Source of the DNA: Streptomyces griseus
GTDB lineage: Bacteria > Bacteroidota > Bacteroidia > Chitinophagales > Chitinophagaceae
Length of the DNA: 18,098 nucleotides
Assembly: GCA_943323705.2 (NCBI GenBank)
Contig: CALPIT020000016.1
Span: 1 to 18,098, forward strand
Direction: 5' to 3'
Every line of letters begins with the position of its first letter. The stretch's first letter is position 1. A program made the position numbers and the translations under genes. Positions 1 through 7,224 of the stretch are shown piece by piece. The notes beneath the pieces were generated by a model. It searched no databases. It saw only the letters and a program-made list of their open reading frames with translations, and had not been told where the DNA came from.

Positions 1-891
1 ATACCAACTTCCTAGCCATAGATACAGGGCTGCTGCGATTGCTGTTAAATAAAGTGGGTAAAGCAAAAATAAAAGACCAACAAGTATAGAATCATAATGA
101 TCACTCTTTCCTGCTTTTTTCTTTGTAAAATTTTCAATTGGAATATAAATCGGTGCGTGAATCCATTTGCCAATAAAAGCCGGAAATAAAAGTGCTTTCT
201 TTTTTACAGGATTATGTTTGACTTCAAAAGTAGATTTCAATTTTTCTTTGTCATGGTCTTCAATATCCTCCACTAATGGGATTAGTTCACTCTTTAATTT
301 TTCATTGAAAGCTTTAATGCTATTGCCATCCATATTTTGATAATCGAAGTCGTCTTTTCCAAATGGTGTTCCGAAATTGAGATGAACGTTTTTACCAAAT
401 GTTTTGAATGAATGATAGTTGATGCCCACAGGCAAGATGGTAAGGTCGATTCCTTCCTGCCAACTGCTGAAAGCCAGTCGTGCTGTGCCTTTCTTAAGTG
501 AACGAAGTTTCCATTCGTTGATGCACAGTCCTTCGCTGAATATAAGTACGATACCATTTTTTCTGAAGATATCTCTACATTTGGCAAAGGTGTCGTAGTT
601 GCTGTTTAGATTTTCAGCGCCTTCACTGAGTCTATAAACCGGCAAGATATTTATCGCGTAAAGAATTTTGGCAATGAATTTATTTTTGAAAGTATCTCCG
701 CGAGCTAATGAATAAACAGGTCTTTTAAAAATGGTTGCTAAAATAATAGCATCCAGAAAAGAATTCGGATGATTGGATGCCAATAAAAGTGGCCCAGTAT
801 GAGTTAGCCATTTTTTATCGCTGATTTGCAATTTTCTGCAATAAATGCGTAATGCTAATTTCGATGGGTATTTTAAAATGTCGAATAACAA
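1..891 (-). CDS. PlsC-like 1-acylglycerol-3-phosphate acyltransferase (3' end outside window)
   Basis: A continuous minus-strand reading frame of 297 codons is open to the left edge, so the C-terminus is missing. It reads as a glycerolipid acyltransferase that would transfer an acyl chain to lysophosphatidate (or a related lipid) at the inner membrane. Near the N-terminus is the acyl-transfer block SNHPNSFLD (residues about 39-47, His41 and Asp47), followed by an ARGD block near residue 70 and an FSEG block near 120, matching PlsC motifs I-III in order. Hydrophobic segments lie at the C-terminal end that is present. The His-Asp spacing is HX5D rather than the textbook HX4D; NHPN-type variants are known in Bacteroidota acyltransferases. 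No ATG occurs in frame before the catalytic block. The best start is TTG at 889-891, ten bases after the yqgE stop, which suggests co-transcription and perhaps translational coupling. The exact lipid substrate cannot be told from sequence. Confidence 0.85.
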   Translation of the reverse strand, partial: MLFDILKYPSKLALRIYCRKLQISDKKWLTHTGPLLLASNHPNSFLDAIILATIFKRPVYSLARGDTFKNKFIAKILYAINILPVYRLSEGAENLNSNYDTFAKCRDIFRKNGIVLIFSEGLCINEWKLRSLKKGTARLAFSSWQEGIDLTILPVGINYHSFKTFGKNVHLNFGTPFGKDDFDYQNMDGNSIKAFNEKLKSELIPLVEDIEDHDKEKLKSTFEVKHNPVKKKALLFPAFIGKWIHAPIYIPIENFTKKKAGKSDHYDSILVGLLFLLYPLYLTAIAAALYLWLGSWY

Positions 892-901
892 TGATATAAA
901 T

Positions 902-1453
902 TTAATTAAGTTGAGGATCTATTGGGTAATTGGCCATTTGTTCAAAATCTCCGCCAAGATTGACGACTGATTGTTTCCAGATTTCATTTGTGGGCACATT
1001 AAAAATTATTTTTCGTGTAACCGCAGACGTTATCCATGTCTTTTCTTCAATTTCGTTTTCTAGTTGACCTGCTGACCAGCCACTATAACCGATAAAGAAT
1101 TTGATTTTATGCATATCAATTTCTCCAGAAATCAAAAGTGACTTTATGGTTTCAAAATCTCCTCCCCAAGCAAGATTTTCATCAAGTTGTTGACAATCGG
1201 GAACCAAATCGGGATATTGGTGTAAAAAATGTATTGTATCCAAAGCCACAGGCCCACCCACAAATACAGGAATATCCAAAGATTCTATTCCGCTTACCAG
1301 ATTATTTAATGTGAAATCAAATAATTTATTCAACACCAAACCAAAACTGCCTTCTTCATTATGGCTGCATAAAAAAATGACAGAACGAATGAAGTTGTCA
1401 TCTTTCAAAAAAGGATCTGCGATAAGTATGGTATTCTCTTTCGGCTGAATCAT
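902..1453 (-). CDS. YqgE/AlgH family protein (UPF0301, DUF179)
   Basis: This encodes 183 residues, a normal length for the family (about 180-190). Recognisable family blocks are GSFGLVLNK (35-43), GGPV (66-69) and GYSGWSAGQLENE (122-134). The protein has no signal peptide or membrane segment and should be cytoplasmic. Members have been linked to alginate regulation (AlgH of Pseudomonas), but no biochemical activity is firmly established for the family, so none is assigned. The ATG at 1451-1453 is the only sensible start because the family N-terminus begins within a few residues of it. The gene is divergent from the histidine kinase and sits just upstream of the acyltransferase on the same strand, probably in one transcript. 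Confidence 0.9.
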   Translation of the reverse strand: MIQPKENTILIADPFLKDDNFIRSVIFLCSHNEEGSFGLVLNKLFDFTLNNLVSGIESLDIPVFVGGPVALDTIHFLHQYPDLVPDCQQLDENLAWGGDFETIKSLLISGEIDMHKIKFFIGYSGWSAGQLENEIEEKTWITSAVTRKIIFNVPTNEIWKQSVVNLGGDFEQMANYPIDPQLN

Positions 1454-1633
1454 TGTCCAAAATTACCATTTATCAGCTTCGGTTATTAATTTGTCGGCTA
1501 ATTTATTAAACGCCTCGTTAAAATTTTGTATTTAATTTTTAAATACAGGCGCTGTAAGTCATTCTGCATTAATTTCGCGTCGTCTTGCCAAACAACTAGC
1601 TTATATTATTTCAAAGGCATCAAATTAATTTAA
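1454..1633. promoter_or_regulatory. divergent intergenic region between yqgE and histidine kinase genes
   Basis: These 180 AT-rich bases separate two divergently read genes, so both promoters are expected here. I found no full match to the Bacteroidota promoter pattern (TTTG near -33 plus TAnnTTTG near -7) in either direction. A TAATTTTG exists on the minus strand at 1458-1465, but it lies only four bases from the yqgE ATG and lacks a partner at -33. The promoter role is inferred from layout alone. Confidence 0.4.
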
Positions 1634-2959
1634 ATGAAAAGGGTTTTTCCTGCTATCGCAATTTTAATTTCGCTTTCCTTGCTAGGGTTAATATATTTTC
1701 AATTCTTATGGTTGAAAACGGCAAGAGAAACAAAAGAGAAACAATTAAGAGAAAATATTTTTTTAGCCTCTACAGAAGCAGCTGAGAAGCTGATGGAAGA
1801 CAAGTCTGGCTTCATTTCCATGGGTAAGAAAAAAGACCTTTTTCTTACAAATGAAAAAATGAAACTCGAAATCCTCAGACCTTCTGTAATACAGCGCTTT
1901 ACAAGAGATGAAATTTCAGCTGTAATCAGAAATTCAATGGATAAACATTTCTTGGAAGGTATTCATTTTGAATTTGCAGTTTCAGATAATAGTATAACCG
2001 GTGAGCAGGTGGAGAGTGAATATTTCTTCAGCTATTTTTCGGATTCTGCACATAATACAAATATTGCTATTCCCTTGGAACCTCCTCCAGGAAGTAATTA
2101 TGAAAACCTTACAAAAGAAGAATTTCTTGTTATTATCGTACCTCATCAACGAGCTATTGTTTTTAAAGAAATATTTTGGTTTATTTTAGGTACTATTATT
2201 TTTACAATCATTATTACTACAGCGTTCTTCCTTACCATTAGAGCATTGCTACGTCAAAAAAAGTTAAGTGAAATCAAATCGGATTTCATTAATAACATGA
2301 CGCATGAATTCAAAACACCAATAGCCACCATTTCACTTGCCGTTGATGCCTTGAAGAATGAAAAAGTGATTGGAGACAAAGAAAAATCAGGCTATTTCAC
2401 CAATATAATCAGAGAAGAAAATAAAAGAATGAATAAGCAAGTGGAAGCCATTTTGCAGGCTGCCATGCTGGATAGAAAAGAGCTTCAGCTGAATTTGAAA
2501 AAACTCTCAGGTCATGAATTGATTAACAATGCCATCAATAATATTAACCTGCCTCTCGCTGAAAAAAATGGCAAATTAGAATTACATCTCGATGCAGAAA
2601 ATGACCTGATTATAGCTGATGATGTACATTTTACAAATCTGATCAACAATTTATTAGACAACGCCATAAAATATTCGAAAGAATCAGACCTGGTTATAAA
2701 ATTATCTACCGAAAGCAGTTCAAACCACTTTAAAATTCGCATAGAAGACAATGGAATTGGCATGAATAAAGAAACGCTATCGAGGATTTTTGAAAAATTC
2801 TATCGTGCCCATACTGGGAATATCCATAATGTAAAAGGATTTGGCCTGGGTTTAAGCTATGTGAAAACAATGGTGGAGGCTCACAAAGGAACTATCAAAG
2901 CCGAAAGTACGTTGGGAAAAGGTTCAACTTTCATTATCAACCTTCCTGTTATCAAGTAA
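1634..2959 (+). CDS. membrane-bound sensor histidine kinase
   Basis: This 441-residue kinase has the classic two-membrane-segment layout: TM1 about residues 5-27, an extracytoplasmic sensor domain of about 150 residues with no recognised fold, and TM2 about 179-206. A HisKA dimerisation domain follows with the phospho-acceptor His224 in MTHEFKTP. The HATPase_c domain shows the N box NLLDNAIKYS (Asn343), G1 DNGIGM (372-377) and G2 GFGLGLSYV (about 402-410), so it looks catalytically intact. It would autophosphorylate on His224 and pass the phosphate to a response regulator. The overall look resembles the RprX-like kinases of Bacteroidota. No response regulator gene is adjacent: yqgE lies upstream in the opposite direction and mraZ follows after about 300 bases. 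The signal it senses is unknown. Confidence 0.93.
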   Translation: MKRVFPAIAILISLSLLGLIYFQFLWLKTARETKEKQLRENIFLASTEAAEKLMEDKSGFISMGKKKDLFLTNEKMKLEILRPSVIQRFTRDEISAVIRNSMDKHFLEGIHFEFAVSDNSITGEQVESEYFFSYFSDSAHNTNIAIPLEPPPGSNYENLTKEEFLVIIVPHQRAIVFKEIFWFILGTIIFTIIITTAFFLTIRALLRQKKLSEIKSDFINNMTHEFKTPIATISLAVDALKNEKVIGDKEKSGYFTNIIREENKRMNKQVEAILQAAMLDRKELQLNLKKLSGHELINNAINNINLPLAEKNGKLELHLDAENDLIIADDVHFTNLINNLLDNAIKYSKESDLVIKLSTESSSNHFKIRIEDNGIGMNKETLSRIFEKFYRAHTGNIHNVKGFGLGLSYVKTMVEAHKGTIKAESTLGKGSTFIINLPVIK

Positions 2960-3068
2960 TTCATCTAAAGAATTTCATTACAATTCTCACTGGTTAACAG
3001 CTAGTTAGCAAGCCTTTTGCCGTATTTTTTCCTGGAATCAATTTGTCATCTAAGTTTAGAAAATCCCC

Positions 3069-3088
3069 CTTATCCACACTTATCCACA
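3069..3088 (+). promoter_or_regulatory. two tandem perfect DnaA boxes
   Basis: The 10-mer CTTATCCACA occurs twice back to back (3069-3078 and 3079-3088), so the consensus DnaA box TTATCCACA is present at 3070-3078 and 3080-3088, exactly one helical turn apart. A degenerate third unit, TAATTCACA at 3090-3098 (two mismatches), continues the same 10-bp phase. The sequence match is direct. Whether DnaA binds here, and for origin function or for transcription control, is inference. Confidence 0.7.
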
Positions 3089-3106
3089 GTAATTCACAGC
3101 TGTCGT

Positions 3107-3127
3107 GAAAAAAACACCCTTTTTTTC
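3107..3127. repeat. A/T-rich perfect inverted repeat between DnaA boxes
   Basis: G plus seven A (3107-3114) and seven T plus C (3120-3127) form an 8-bp perfect inverted repeat around the 5-base spacer CACCC. It lies between the two groups of DnaA boxes. The stem is almost pure A/T, so it is a poor intrinsic terminator; easily melted DNA or a protein site are alternatives. Confidence 0.5.
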
Positions 3128-3161
3128 GTGTAAAACCCTTGTAAATAGGGGCATAGCCACT

Positions 3162-3170
3162 TGTGGATAA
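3162..3170 (-). promoter_or_regulatory. third perfect DnaA box, opposite orientation
   Basis: TGTGGATAA on the plus strand is the exact complement of TTATCCACA. It faces the tandem pair across about 73 bases of AT-rich DNA and lies 96 bases upstream of the mraZ ATG. Binding is inferred from consensus only. Confidence 0.65.
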
Positions 3171-3185
3171 AAATGTTTATCAAAA

Positions 3186-3225
3186 ATGGTGTTACAAAGT
3201 GGGAAAATGTGTTATTTTGTGTCGA
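3186..3225 (+). promoter_or_regulatory. probable MraZ operator: four 10-bp phased GTG repeats
   Basis: Four consecutive 10-mers each carry GTG at the same place: ATGGTGTTAC, AAAGTGGGAA, AATGTGTTAT, TTTGTGTCGA, with GTG at 3189, 3199, 3209 and 3219. Known MraZ operators have this form: TGGG-type repeats with a 10-bp period in E. coli and AAAGTG-type 10-bp repeats in mycoplasmas. The array ends 32 bases before the mraZ start and overlaps the best candidate -7 element (3212-3219), a position suited to autorepression. The assignment rests on period, motif and location. Confidence 0.75.
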
Positions 3226-3257
3226 TTAATTACTAAAAATAACTCAAAAACTCCCAC

Positions 3258-3725
3258 ATGATAGGTTTCATAGGCGAATATGAATCTACGGTCGATGCGA
3301 AAGGTCGCTTTCTTTTACCAGCAGGTTTCAAAAAACAGTTACCTGAAGGTGAAAAGGCAGTTTTCGTATTGAACAGAGGTTTTGAGAAATGTCTTACTCT
3401 TTACCCTATACAAAGCTGGAACCCACTTTTCGAAAAAATAAATAGCCTCAACGACTTCGACCCTAAAGTTAGGGAGTTCAGACGTTATTTTCTTAATGGT
3501 GCGGTACAAATTGAACTCGACAGTGCCGGAAGATTATTGCTTCCTAAAAGCCTTGCTGATTATGCAGGTTTGGGAAAAGATATTGTACTGGCTTCTGCCA
3601 TGAATAAATTAGAAATCTGGGATAAAGCAATTTACCAGCAGTTCTTTGACTCCATATCAGCTGATGATTTCAGTACACTGGCTAATGAAGTGATGAACAA
3701 GATTAATGATAAGCCGAACAGTTAA
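3258..3725 (+). CDS. mraZ: transcriptional regulator MraZ
   Basis: This 155-residue protein has two tandem SpoVT/AbrB-like DNA-binding halves. The duplicated signature is visible as DAKGR (13-17) and DSAGR (88-92), each followed by a hydrophobic LLP-type stretch. MraZ forms ring-shaped oligomers that bind phased repeats ahead of its own gene and control the dcw operon. Here it is the first gene of that cluster and is preceded by a matching 10-bp phased repeat array. The length is usual for the family. The ATG start is supported because the protein begins directly with the conserved GEYESTVDAKGR block. rsmH follows after five bases. Confidence 0.97.
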   Translation: MIGFIGEYESTVDAKGRFLLPAGFKKQLPEGEKAVFVLNRGFEKCLTLYPIQSWNPLFEKINSLNDFDPKVREFRRYFLNGAVQIELDSAGRLLLPKSLADYAGLGKDIVLASAMNKLEIWDKAIYQQFFDSISADDFSTLANEVMNKINDKPNS

Positions 3726-3730
3726 TCAAT

Positions 3731-4681
3731 ATGACGAATCGTAACCATTCTAACGACTTGTCTGATGCTGAAGGCCTTGAAAATGATTATCATATTCCTG
3801 TTCTGCTTCACGAAAGCATTGATGCGCTGAATATCAAATCTGATGGTATTTATGTGGATTGCACATTTGGTGGCGGTGGTCATAGCAGAGAAATTCTGAA
3901 AAAACTCGGTAGCAATGGAAAATTGTTTGTGTTTGATCAGGATGAAGATGCTGAAAAAAATATTCCTGATGATTCACGAATTGTTTTCATCAGGCAAAAT
4001 TTCAGACATCTACAGAAATTTCTCAGGGTTCATAAATGCAACGCTGTTGATGGCATACTCGCTGATTTGGGCGTTTCAAGTCACCAGTTTGATGAAGCCG
4101 AAAGAGGATTTTCCATTCGCTTTGATGCCAACCTGGATATGAGAATGGATCATCGTCAAAATATCAAAGCAGCTGACATTATTGCCAGCTATGACGAACA
4201 GCGTTTGCAAAAGATGTTTGAAGTATATGGTGAAGTGACCAACGCAAAAACATTGTCTAAGTTGATTGTTGAAAAAAGAAAGACAACATCCATTCTTACC
4301 ATCAATCAATTTAAACAAGCAATACAAGAAATTGTAAAAGGTAATCCCAACAAATACCTGGCTAAAGTTTTTCAGGCCTTACGCATAGAAGTGAATGATG
4401 AAATTGGTGCGCTGAAAGACATGCTAGAGCAAACCATAAAATTGTTGGCACCCAATGGCAGAATTGCAATTATTACTTTTCATTCTTTGGAAGATAGAAT
4501 CGTAAAAAACTTTTTTAAAACAGGAACGATACATGAGGTAGAAGTTGATGATGTTTTTGGAACAAGACCTGAAAGTCCGTTGAAAGTAATTACCAAAAAA
4601 CCAATTGAAGCATCCGCAACTGAATTGAAAAGAAACACAAGGTCAAGAAGTGCGAAATTAAGAATAGCTGAATGTTTATAA
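3731..4681 (+). CDS. rsmH: 16S rRNA (cytosine-1402-N4)-methyltransferase RsmH (MraW)
   Basis: This 316-residue SAM-dependent enzyme methylates N4 of C1402 in the decoding centre of 16S rRNA. The SAM-binding loop is DCTFGGGGH (43-51). The family blocks HIPVLLHE (21-28), DLGVSSHQFD and the later ITFHSLEDRIVK are all present, and the protein ends with the usual basic RSRSAKLR-type tail. About 20 acidic and polar residues precede the conserved core; the ATG at 3731 is the only one upstream of the core, so this short extension is probably real. It is tightly packed with neighbours (5 bases after mraZ, 3 before the ftsL-like gene), consistent with co-transcription. Confidence 0.97.
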   Translation: MTNRNHSNDLSDAEGLENDYHIPVLLHESIDALNIKSDGIYVDCTFGGGGHSREILKKLGSNGKLFVFDQDEDAEKNIPDDSRIVFIRQNFRHLQKFLRVHKCNAVDGILADLGVSSHQFDEAERGFSIRFDANLDMRMDHRQNIKAADIIASYDEQRLQKMFEVYGEVTNAKTLSKLIVEKRKTTSILTINQFKQAIQEIVKGNPNKYLAKVFQALRIEVNDEIGALKDMLEQTIKLLAPNGRIAIITFHSLEDRIVKNFFKTGTIHEVEVDDVFGTRPESPLKVITKKPIEASATELKRNTRSRSAKLRIAECL

Positions 4682-4684
4682 CAA

Positions 4685-5035
4685 ATGAGTGAACAAGAAA
4701 AAATATCGACATCATTGCCAGGAGATAAGTTTGACTGGAAAAAATATTTCAATTACGATAATATCGTAAAAAACATTCCTTTCATACTTTTTCTTTCTGT
4801 TATCGCGGTTGCTTACATATATAACGGTCATTATGCCGACAAATTAAGTAGGAGAATAAGTGCAAGTGAAAAAAATGTAAAAGAGTTGGAGTACGAATAT
4901 AAGACGATAAAGAGTGAGGTGATTTTTAGAAGCAAGCCAACAGAGATGATAAATGCAGTGGCGCCAATGGGATTAAAAGAATTGAAAGAACCACCGGTTG
5001 TTTTAATTGACTCTTCTTCCATTTCGAAAGATTAG
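4685..5035 (+). CDS. ftsL: FtsL-like cell division protein
   Basis: This small bitopic protein of 116 residues has a basic/aromatic cytoplasmic N-terminus, one membrane segment (about 31-46), then a charged helical stretch (about 50-82) suited to a coiled coil and a short extracytoplasmic tail. The sequence is too divergent to recognise FtsL by motif. The assignment rests on topology and on the invariable position between rsmH and ftsI; Bacteroidota carry an FtsL-like family at this place. FtsL pairs with FtsB and FtsQ to recruit and activate FtsW-FtsI at the septum. It begins three bases after rsmH, with 56 bases before the ftsI start. Confidence 0.82.
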   Translation: MSEQEKISTSLPGDKFDWKKYFNYDNIVKNIPFILFLSVIAVAYIYNGHYADKLSRRISASEKNVKELEYEYKTIKSEVIFRSKPTEMINAVAPMGLKELKEPPVVLIDSSSISKD

Positions 5036-5091
5036 AACAAACACAGGTTTTAGAATAATAAGGGTTTAATAATTAAAAAAACACACCGGTT

Positions 5092-7215
5092 TTGGATATC
5101 AAAAAAGACATATTGTGGAGAGTCTACTTATGCTTTCTCGGCACTATAATCCTCGGATTATTTGTTCTGGGAAAAACATTTTACCTCCAAAATGCGGAAG
5201 GTAAATACTGGCGTGGATTGGGTGATAGTCTGCATTTGAAATATGTTCCCATCAATGCAGAACGTGGTAGTATCTATAGCGAAGATGGCAGCATGTTGAG
5301 TACTTCAGTTCCTGTATTTGATGTGTATGTAGATTTTGGTGCACAAGGATTGAGAGAAAAAGATGGTAAGCGATTCAAAGAAAATGTTGATTCGTTGAGT
5401 TTCTGCCTAAGTGACTTATTCAAAGACAAATCACAAGCTGATTACAAATCAGATCTTGAACTGGCGTATAAAAACAATGAGCGTTACTATTTGCTTAAAA
5501 GAAAAATTTCTTTTGAAGCTTTAAAAGATTTACGTGATTTCCCTCTTGTTCGTTTGGGCAGAAATAAAAGTGGTTTCATATTTGACACCAGAGACAAAAG
5601 AATTAACCCCTATGTATTATTAGCAAACAGAACCATAGGTCTTTCAAGAAAAGATTCTTCAAAAAATGTTGGACTTGAAAGAACCTATGATAGTTTGTTG
5701 AAAGGCGTGTCTGGACAAAGACTGATGCGTTATTCTGCCGGTGCATACATGCCTGTGGAAGGTGCAGAAGTTGATCCTATCAACGGTAAAGACCTGATAA
5801 CAACACTTGATACTTACATACAGGATGTTGCTGAAAAAGAACTAATGGATATGTTGGTTGGTAATCATTCTACGCATGGAACTGCTATCGTCATGGAAAC
5901 CGCAACAGGAAAGATAAAAGCTATTGCCAATCTTGGTGAACAAGTTGATGGTAGCTTTAATGAAGACCTAAACTATGGCATTGGAAAAGCAACTGAACCC
6001 GGTTCTGTTTTTAAATTGGCAACCCTGCTTAGCTTATTGGATGATAAGTACGTTACGATAGATTCGAAAGTTGATTGCGAAGGTGGTGCTAAATATTTTC
6101 ATGGATTAAAAATAAAAGATTCGCATTTAGGGACAGGTGTGATTACAGTTAAAGATGCGTTTACCCGTAGTAGTAATGTTGCTTTTGCAAAATTGGCAAC
6201 TCAGTATTATGAGAGCCAACCAATGAAATTCTGGGAACATCTCGATCGCTTTAGATTGAATAAAATGACCGGTGTTGAAATTGTTGCTTCTTCAGGTAAA
6301 CCAACCATAAAAAAACCAGACAGCAAAAACTGGCAAAAAACAACCATTCCATTTATGGCTCATGGTTATGAAGAATTGGTTACTCCACTTCATATGCTTA
6401 TGCTATACAATGCAGTTGCCAACAATGGTAAAATGATGAAGCCTTATTTGGTAAATGCAATTAGAGAACATGGAGTTGATGTGATGACTTACAATCCTGA
6501 AGTGCTTGTTGAAAAAATTTGCAGTGATGATGCCATCAGGCAAGCAAAAGAATGTTTGAAAGCTGTAGTTGACAGTGCTCATGGTACTGGACATAAAGTT
6601 TTATTTGATAGTGCATATTCTATTTCAGGGAAAACGGGAACGGCTGTGACGGCTTTAAATAACACTGGCTATAATAAAGGGAATAAAATTTATCAGGCTT
6701 CATTTATTGGCTTTTTTCCTTCAGAAAAACCAATCTACACAATGGCTGTAGTCATTCAGAATAGTAAAAATTCAAAACTGATTTATGGAGCTGATGTTTC
6801 CGGTAAAGTGTTCAAAAAAATTGCTGACCATATTTACAATCACTACTTGAGTAAGCCTTCAGAAAAAAAGATACAGGAAGATACTTTGATGCATCAATAT
6901 TATGGAATGAAATCTGATTTGAACGCCATTTTTTCTAATGTAAATATTGCATATAAAGATTCAATAGAAACTGGAGTTTGGAGAGAAGCTGGAATGTTAA
7001 AAAACAAAGCAGCACTAACACAACCTACACAACTGATTACTAATGGAAATATAACACCGAATGTAACAGGAATGGGCTTAAAGGATGCGCTATATCTTTT
7101 AGAAAACAAAGGTATGATCGCTTTGGTTTCAGGTAAAGGAAAAGTAGTCAGTCAAAGTATTGCCGCAGGAACAAATTTTAAAAAAGGACAAAAAATATAT
7201 TTAATGCTCAATTGA
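5092..7215 (+). CDS. ftsI: septal peptidoglycan transpeptidase FtsI (PBP3 type) with PASTA tail
   Basis: This 707-residue class B penicillin-binding protein cross-links septal peptidoglycan in the periplasm. It has one membrane anchor (about 10-32) and a dimerisation/pedestal domain with the block ERGSIYSEDGSMLS near 57-70. The transpeptidase domain carries all three active-site motifs: SVFK (Ser305, Lys308), SSN (360-362) and KTG (514-516). A C-terminal PASTA domain begins near residue 648, as is common in Bacteroidota FtsI. The start is TTG at 5092: an in-frame stop lies at 5074-5076 and the next in-frame ATG would remove the membrane anchor, so TTG is effectively forced. murE follows after nine bases. 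The rare start may lower expression relative to neighbours; that is inference. Confidence 0.96.
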   Translation: MDIKKDILWRVYLCFLGTIILGLFVLGKTFYLQNAEGKYWRGLGDSLHLKYVPINAERGSIYSEDGSMLSTSVPVFDVYVDFGAQGLREKDGKRFKENVDSLSFCLSDLFKDKSQADYKSDLELAYKNNERYYLLKRKISFEALKDLRDFPLVRLGRNKSGFIFDTRDKRINPYVLLANRTIGLSRKDSSKNVGLERTYDSLLKGVSGQRLMRYSAGAYMPVEGAEVDPINGKDLITTLDTYIQDVAEKELMDMLVGNHSTHGTAIVMETATGKIKAIANLGEQVDGSFNEDLNYGIGKATEPGSVFKLATLLSLLDDKYVTIDSKVDCEGGAKYFHGLKIKDSHLGTGVITVKDAFTRSSNVAFAKLATQYYESQPMKFWEHLDRFRLNKMTGVEIVASSGKPTIKKPDSKNWQKTTIPFMAHGYEELVTPLHMLMLYNAVANNGKMMKPYLVNAIREHGVDVMTYNPEVLVEKICSDDAIRQAKECLKAVVDSAHGTGHKVLFDSAYSISGKTGTAVTALNNTGYNKGNKIYQASFIGFFPSEKPIYTMAVVIQNSKNSKLIYGADVSGKVFKKIADHIYNHYLSKPSEKKIQEDTLMHQYYGMKSDLNAIFSNVNIAYKDSIETGVWREAGMLKNKAALTQPTQLITNGNITPNVTGMGLKDALYLLENKGMIALVSGKGKVVSQSIAAGTNFKKGQKIYLMLN

Positions 7216-7224
7216 GCTTTTTAG

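Larger units (their letters stand above)
2960..3257. other. regulatory intergenic region ahead of the dcw cluster
   Basis: These 298 bases hold no gene. The first 100 contain only weak hairpins and no convincing terminator for the kinase gene. From 3069 onward the region is dense in sites: two tandem DnaA boxes, a symmetric A/T inverted repeat, a third DnaA box on the other strand and four 10-bp phased repeats resembling MraZ sites. The mraZ promoter must lie here. The nearest match to a Bacteroidota -7 element is TTATTTTG at 3212-3219, one mismatch from TAnnTTTG and inside the phased repeats; no matching -33 element is clear. Confidence 0.7.

Noticed and set aside
294..587. 97-codon minus-strand reading frame
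   Set aside because: It overlaps the acyltransferase in another frame on the same strand; the acyltransferase has clear PlsC motifs and this frame has none.
1458..1465. TAATTTTG as a -7 promoter element for yqgE
   Set aside because: It sits four bases from the start codon with no TTTG or TTG at the proper distance upstream; it would require an almost leaderless transcript.
2969..2987. Inverted repeat AGAATT / AATTCT after the kinase gene as a terminator
   Set aside because: Six A/T-rich pairs with a seven-base loop and no T run following; too weak to call a terminator.
3008..3030. GCAA/TTGC stem followed by a T run as a terminator
   Set aside because: Only four pairs in the stem; the T run is displaced from it. 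Chance is a sufficient explanation.
3177..3185. TTATCAAAA as a fourth DnaA box
   Set aside because: Two mismatches at positions that matter for binding; common by chance in AT-rich DNA.
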